Assembly: GCF_014384765.1 (NCBI RefSeq)
Contig: NZ_JACRSP010000001.1
Location: 62,001 to 126,000, forward strand
Origin: Feifania hominis
Lineage (GTDB): Bacteria; Bacillota; Clostridia; Oscillospirales; Feifaniaceae
Length of the DNA: 64,000 bases
Reading direction: 5' to 3'
Shown here: one piece after another, positions 62,401 through 64,000 of the stretch
Position numbering within the stretch: the stretch's first letter is position 1
Layout: each line of letters opens with the position of its first letter
Notes under the pieces: model-generated
What the model was told of the DNA's origin: nothing
Seen by the model: the letters and a program-made list of their open reading frames with translations, nothing else
The model's database searches: none
Translations under genes and position numbers: made by a program

Positions 62401-63925
62401 GCGCCGCGAAGATGTCGCGGCGCACACCCGCCGGGAGAGCCGGGAGCTGCTCGGCGCGCTCGAGGTGTCGACGCCCGACGCCGACATCGACGCGCTGGTG
62501 AACACGCTGCTGCCCTACCAGACCATCGCCTCGCGCATCCGGGGGCGTACGGGCTTCTACCAGTGCGGCGGGGCATACGGCTTTCGCGACCAGCTGCAGG
62601 ACTGTGCCAACATGGCGCTGCAGCTGCCGCAGGAGCTCAAGGTCCACATTCTGCGCTGTGCCGCCCACCAGTTTGTCGAGGGCGATGTGCAGCACTGGTG
62701 GCATCCGCTGCCCCAGCAGCCGGGCATGGGGCACCCGGGCGTGCGCACGCGGTGCAGCGACGACATGCTCTGGCTGCCCTGGGCGGTGTGCGAGTATCTC
62801 GACCACACCGCCGACTGGGACATTCTCGACATCAGGGTGCCCTACCTTGACGCGGCGCCTCTGAAGCCCGGCGAGCAGGAGCGCTACTTTACCCCGCGGC
62901 GCAGCGAACTGCGCGAGAGCCTCTACGAGCACTGCGTGCGGGCCATTGCGGCCTGCGACAAAAGCGGCGCGCACGGGATGACGCTCATCCGCGGCGGCGA
63001 CTGGAACGACGGGATGAACCGCGTCGGAACCGAGACCGAGGGCGAGAGCGTCTGGCTGACCTGGTTTCTCAGCATGGTGCTGCGCCGCTTTGCGGCGCTC
63101 ACCGAACGCCGGGGCGGCGACGCGGGCTACTACACCGCCCGGGCGCAGGAGCTGTGCGCGGCCGTACAGAGCAGCGGCTACAACGGCAGCTGGTATCTTC
63201 GCGGCTTCTATGCCGACGGCACGCCGCTCGGCGAGCCGGGCGCCGGCGAGTGCGAAATCGATCTGATCACGCAGGCGTTTGCGGTGCTCGCTTCGGACGG
63301 GAGACCCGAGCGGTGCCAAAGCGCCATGGGCGAGGCCTGGGAGCGGCTCTTTGACCGCGAGGCGGGTATCATCAAGCTGCTCTGGCCGCCCTTTGCCGAC
63401 GGCCCGCATGACCCGGGCTACATCCGCGGCTACGGGCCGGGTCTGCGTGAGAACGGCGGGCAGTACACCCACGGCGCGGTCTGGGGCGCGATGGGCGTGT
63501 ACGCGCTCGGCGACGCGCAGCGCGGCTTTGAGATGGTGCAGGCGCTCAACCCTCTGCGCCGGGCGGAAAAGGAGATCTCCCTTGCCAACTACCGGGTGGA
63601 GCCCTATGTGATTGCGGCTGATGTCTACGCGAATCCCGACCACTACGCCCGCGGAGGATGGACCTGGTACACAGGGTCGGCGGGCTGGTACTACACGCTG
63701 CTGACAAGAGTTCTTCTGGGGCTTCGCATGAGCGGCGGGAAGATCTGGTTTTCCCCCGCGCTGCCGCGCGGGTGGGAGGGCTTTCGTCTGCGCGTGCGCC
63801 TCGGCAGCAAGACGGCCGAGGTCGAATGCCGCCGCGGGGAGGATGCCGGTGTCTATCTTGACGGCCAGCGTATGGACGGCCCGTTCGCCTTTTCCGACGG
63901 GGCGAAAATCAAACTCATCCTGTGA
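56477..63925 (+). CDS. cyclic beta-1,2-glucan synthase-like protein (GT84 + glucoamylase-like + GH94)
   Basis: A 2482-residue multidomain membrane enzyme. Order: helical N-terminal region (1-280), membrane segment (about 285-320), GT84 catalytic domain (about 345-680, LTLDSDTELRID and RLHRWIRGDFQLLPYLR), more membrane segments (about 665-850), glucoamylase-like domain (about 870-1250, LPPDNFQQVP, YNWYDIGDLTVL), two GT36-type sugar-binding sandwiches (about 1280-1990) and a GH94 phosphorylase domain (about 1990-2470) with catalytic RGGDWNDGMNRVG near residue 2176. In rhizobia and Brucella such proteins (NdvB/Cgs) build and cyclise beta-1,2-glucans from UDP-glucose, the GH94 part setting length. 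GTG start after GGAGGAGAC. Product in a Gram-positive is unproven. Confidence 0.88.
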   Translation: MPRQEAFYYEYGERCALSLTQSGSVGPERAKAAAREALAGIGRYYRAIADRPETKPLSGAQEWIVDNYYLIENELKWSLHELRCIGRLPAVTGEHDSREPAAFVLARLYAGAEGPIGERGSAAYLDGAQSARVLAGDELWAFPVFLKVALGVRIAEYCALLKNPAAQPDTPAVARSVMQYCIEGLRALRSFDMVVVYEQISRTEQLLRRDPAGIYSKMDDRSRQTLRARVAERARREGISEVELMQRVLAQAQQGSDERHRHVGWYLTQRKDPRRTLSRYLTALWAAPLILTPVLIMLCGWVLGGLLFLPLFELNKLLVEYALTKFTPGTYLLRMDLHRGIPDEGRTLVVVTALLTDRDSADELLGRLARFARSNPDRNLRFGLLVDLKDAAAEHSDEDAALAAYVCGKIEALNADSEGEPFLLLYRGRTYSPEQNAYMGWERKRGALVELARLLRGEPSGVRVLAGDRLRLDGIKYVLTLDSDTELRIDAARELVSILLHPVNRAEIEDGRVVRGYGVLQPRIGTLLEAANQSPFTRIMAGHGGLDIYSNAVSDVYQDLFGEGIFCGKGIFDVDAFYTLLNHAFPEQRILSHDLIEGSFLRCGLVTDVTLYDGHPARVTSYFDRLHRWIRGDFQLLPYLRRTIVNGRGERVRNPINPLSKVKILDNLRRPLTVVSAVLAVLFAGLGGGDHANFALTIYFLAFALPLFTTVSELFVEGEFGLLRRRYRSGVTNGPLATALRVLLQLVLSAYQARVSLDAVVRTLYRLWVSKKNLLSWVTAAQSDRKNTGTFAAVLRRMWPELAVGALLALVSPYPLFRLLGVLWALSPFVAWRVSRVEKDERRGEPDRQRLETYAREMWEFFARFMTEENNYLPPDNFQQVPHPVVARRTSPTNIGMGLLALLAAADFGFVSAGELYHRLVRSLDAIDRLPKWRGHLYNWYDIGDLTVLHPAYVSAVDSGNFISALIALRQGLGEYVRDCAELSGCAERIGRMIDDTRFDVFYDEREQLFRIGYDAENESMSDNCYDLLMSEARALSYIAVARREVPVKHWFALGRNLVEDDRYLGLASWTGTAFEYLMPAIFLPVVRYSLTDEAIDFALYEQRKLGARRRVPWGVSESGYYDFDNAFNFQYRAFGVPKLALKRGMERDNVVAPYATFLSLPFTPKRAYENLDRLEALGARGEFGFFEAVDFTPERTDRRELVKSFMAHHVGMSLAAVDNAAFDNRMQRRFMADPAMAAARELLEEKLPVGPAKLADRPARQESAPRVRRRQDDALHCEGYDLDRLRCGVLSNGALTLVDTDAGLGFLRFRERMLLRFRQEKSNPFGAFFLVRAGGSVFSLTPAPLYQDRVEYASAFSCGSITHSAKHRGWTGELKSTLLADSAAVIYEIGVRRQGRAAESCELLFYAEPTLNAQSAEAAHPAFSNLSIETHYDERRRILYYRRRPRAEGEGELWMAAALRDSRREFLFETRRERLLPRLSRGEDLTALFERKFSGDTGTPLDAACAIRLTLSAQDRGSAALILAAGETREQCEQAVSAARQASFAGAAGVLAEHTRMLRRRCGATGEQEKLMAALLPKLIWEDHTSSRRVEAIEKNTLSQSGLWKYGVSGDNPILLLELGEPQQLERAEPYFRLHALAGAMGIAFDLVVLYAEAGDYHRPFYNALKELLRKTGQSGALGDFAGVHLINTEGMEDAYRTLFYAAAALSRELDAPGNETQPEELEDATPPHLTARRDRKKSAKPTVTVHGDRVEIRPSGVPHAPYGWMLANRTFGTMVSDRAILYSFAYNARENKLSPWSGDALREAGEYLLLEMDGERWDLLACSSRAEFSPGAAQYETKCGGITAKITVCVPEDCCAKVCDVELTSDAEHTVRLLYNFRPVLGVDARHAMFVSSERRGETLIMKNPYNSVYPGEMGFLSARSKGGGLHFERGFESGVSAVVTRKLPGKKSEKIRYVLGVARSERELLRSVEELMRREDVAAHTRRESRELLGALEVSTPDADIDALVNTLLPYQTIASRIRGRTGFYQCGGAYGFRDQLQDCANMALQLPQELKVHILRCAAHQFVEGDVQHWWHPLPQQPGMGHPGVRTRCSDDMLWLPWAVCEYLDHTADWDILDIRVPYLDAAPLKPGEQERYFTPRRSELRESLYEHCVRAIAACDKSGAHGMTLIRGGDWNDGMNRVGTETEGESVWLTWFLSMVLRRFAALTERRGGDAGYYTARAQELCAAVQSSGYNGSWYLRGFYADGTPLGEPGAGECEIDLITQAFAVLASDGRPERCQSAMGEAWERLFDREAGIIKLLWPPFADGPHDPGYIRGYGPGLRENGGQYTHGAVWGAMGVYALGDAQRGFEMVQALNPLRRAEKEISLANYRVEPYVIAADVYANPDHYARGGWTWYTGSAGWYYTLLTRVLLGLRMSGGKIWFSPALPRGWEGFRLRVRLGSKTAEVECRRGEDAGVYLDGQRMDGPFAFSDGAKIKLIL

Positions 63926-64000
63926 TGGTAATTGCACGAAAAATCGTGTATAATACCATACTGTATACAGAATTTTCCGCCGCCTTTGGCGCTCACTTTG
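63926..64000 (+). other. window end: possible promoter of the next gene
   Basis: TATAAT at 63949-63954 and the palindrome CTGTATACAG (about 63961-63970) lie after the last stop. No good -35 at 16-18 bases; the next gene is outside the window. Confidence 0.3.

Overview
The window looks like a chromosomal segment of a spore-forming, meso-diaminopimelate-type Clostridia (class-level call). The evidence is adjacent spoIVB and spo0A, a SpoVD-like PASTA penicillin-binding protein in the division cluster, the ylxM-ffh-rpsP-khpA-rimM-trmD block, the CdaA/CdaR pair, MurE with a DNPR specificity motif, Shine-Dalgarno sequences of GGAGG type and frequent TTG/GTG starts. GC content is high for the class, so a gut-type Oscillospirales-like lineage is plausible, but that is inference. 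No rRNA, tRNA, CRISPR array, phage or insertion sequence was recognised.

Layout. 1-9 kb is a metabolic island: the start of a Gfo/Idh/MocA oxidoreductase, a five-gene branched-chain amino acid type ABC transporter (livKHMGF), an AraC regulator and two tandem paralogous zinc alcohol dehydrogenases. 9-16 kb holds an M20 dipeptidase, a small nucleotide-binding-fold protein, spoIVB-spo0A with a perfect palindrome carrying two DnaA boxes between them, a frameshifted SLH surface protein and a DUF815 ATPase. 16-25.4 kb holds carD, ispD-ispF, an NfeD/SPFH membrane pair, cdaA-cdaR (c-di-AMP), a patatin lipase, an RseC-like protein, a cysteine hydrolase and an FAD dehydrogenase. 25.4-33.2 kb is the SRP/ribosome-maturation operon, followed in the place where rplS is usually found by a surface-polysaccharide set (O-antigen ligase-like protein, GT4 glycosyltransferase, two DUF4330 proteins). 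33.2-37.2 kb holds ptsH, uvrC, rsmD, coaD and a coiled-coil protein. 37.2-51.2 kb is the division and cell wall cluster mraZ-rsmH-ftsL-pbp-murE-mraY-ftsW-murG-murA-ftsQ-DUF881-sbp-ftsZ; murF, murD and ftsA are absent from it. 51.2-64 kb holds corA, prfC, a glycolipid-type glycosyltransferase, a frameshifted flippase-like membrane protein and a 2482-residue cyclic beta-1,2-glucan synthase-like protein.

The most interesting unlabelled signals are regulatory. (1) An 11-codon ORF with a strong ribosome binding site lies between a TATAAT promoter and the CorA magnesium transporter; it encodes MNPDPLRRIMR, which resembles the enterobacterial MgtL leader (M-E-P-D-P) that senses low magnesium. (2) The ylxM-ffh leader has three repeats that can form two mutually exclusive hairpins, one of which covers the ribosome binding site. 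(3) Four exact 10-bp-phased AAGTG repeats form a probable MraZ operator. (4) Inverted DnaA boxes lie directly upstream of spo0A. Two genes carry single-base frameshifts (SLH protein near 13920; flippase in a G6 run at 56122-56127) that are either real or assembly errors.
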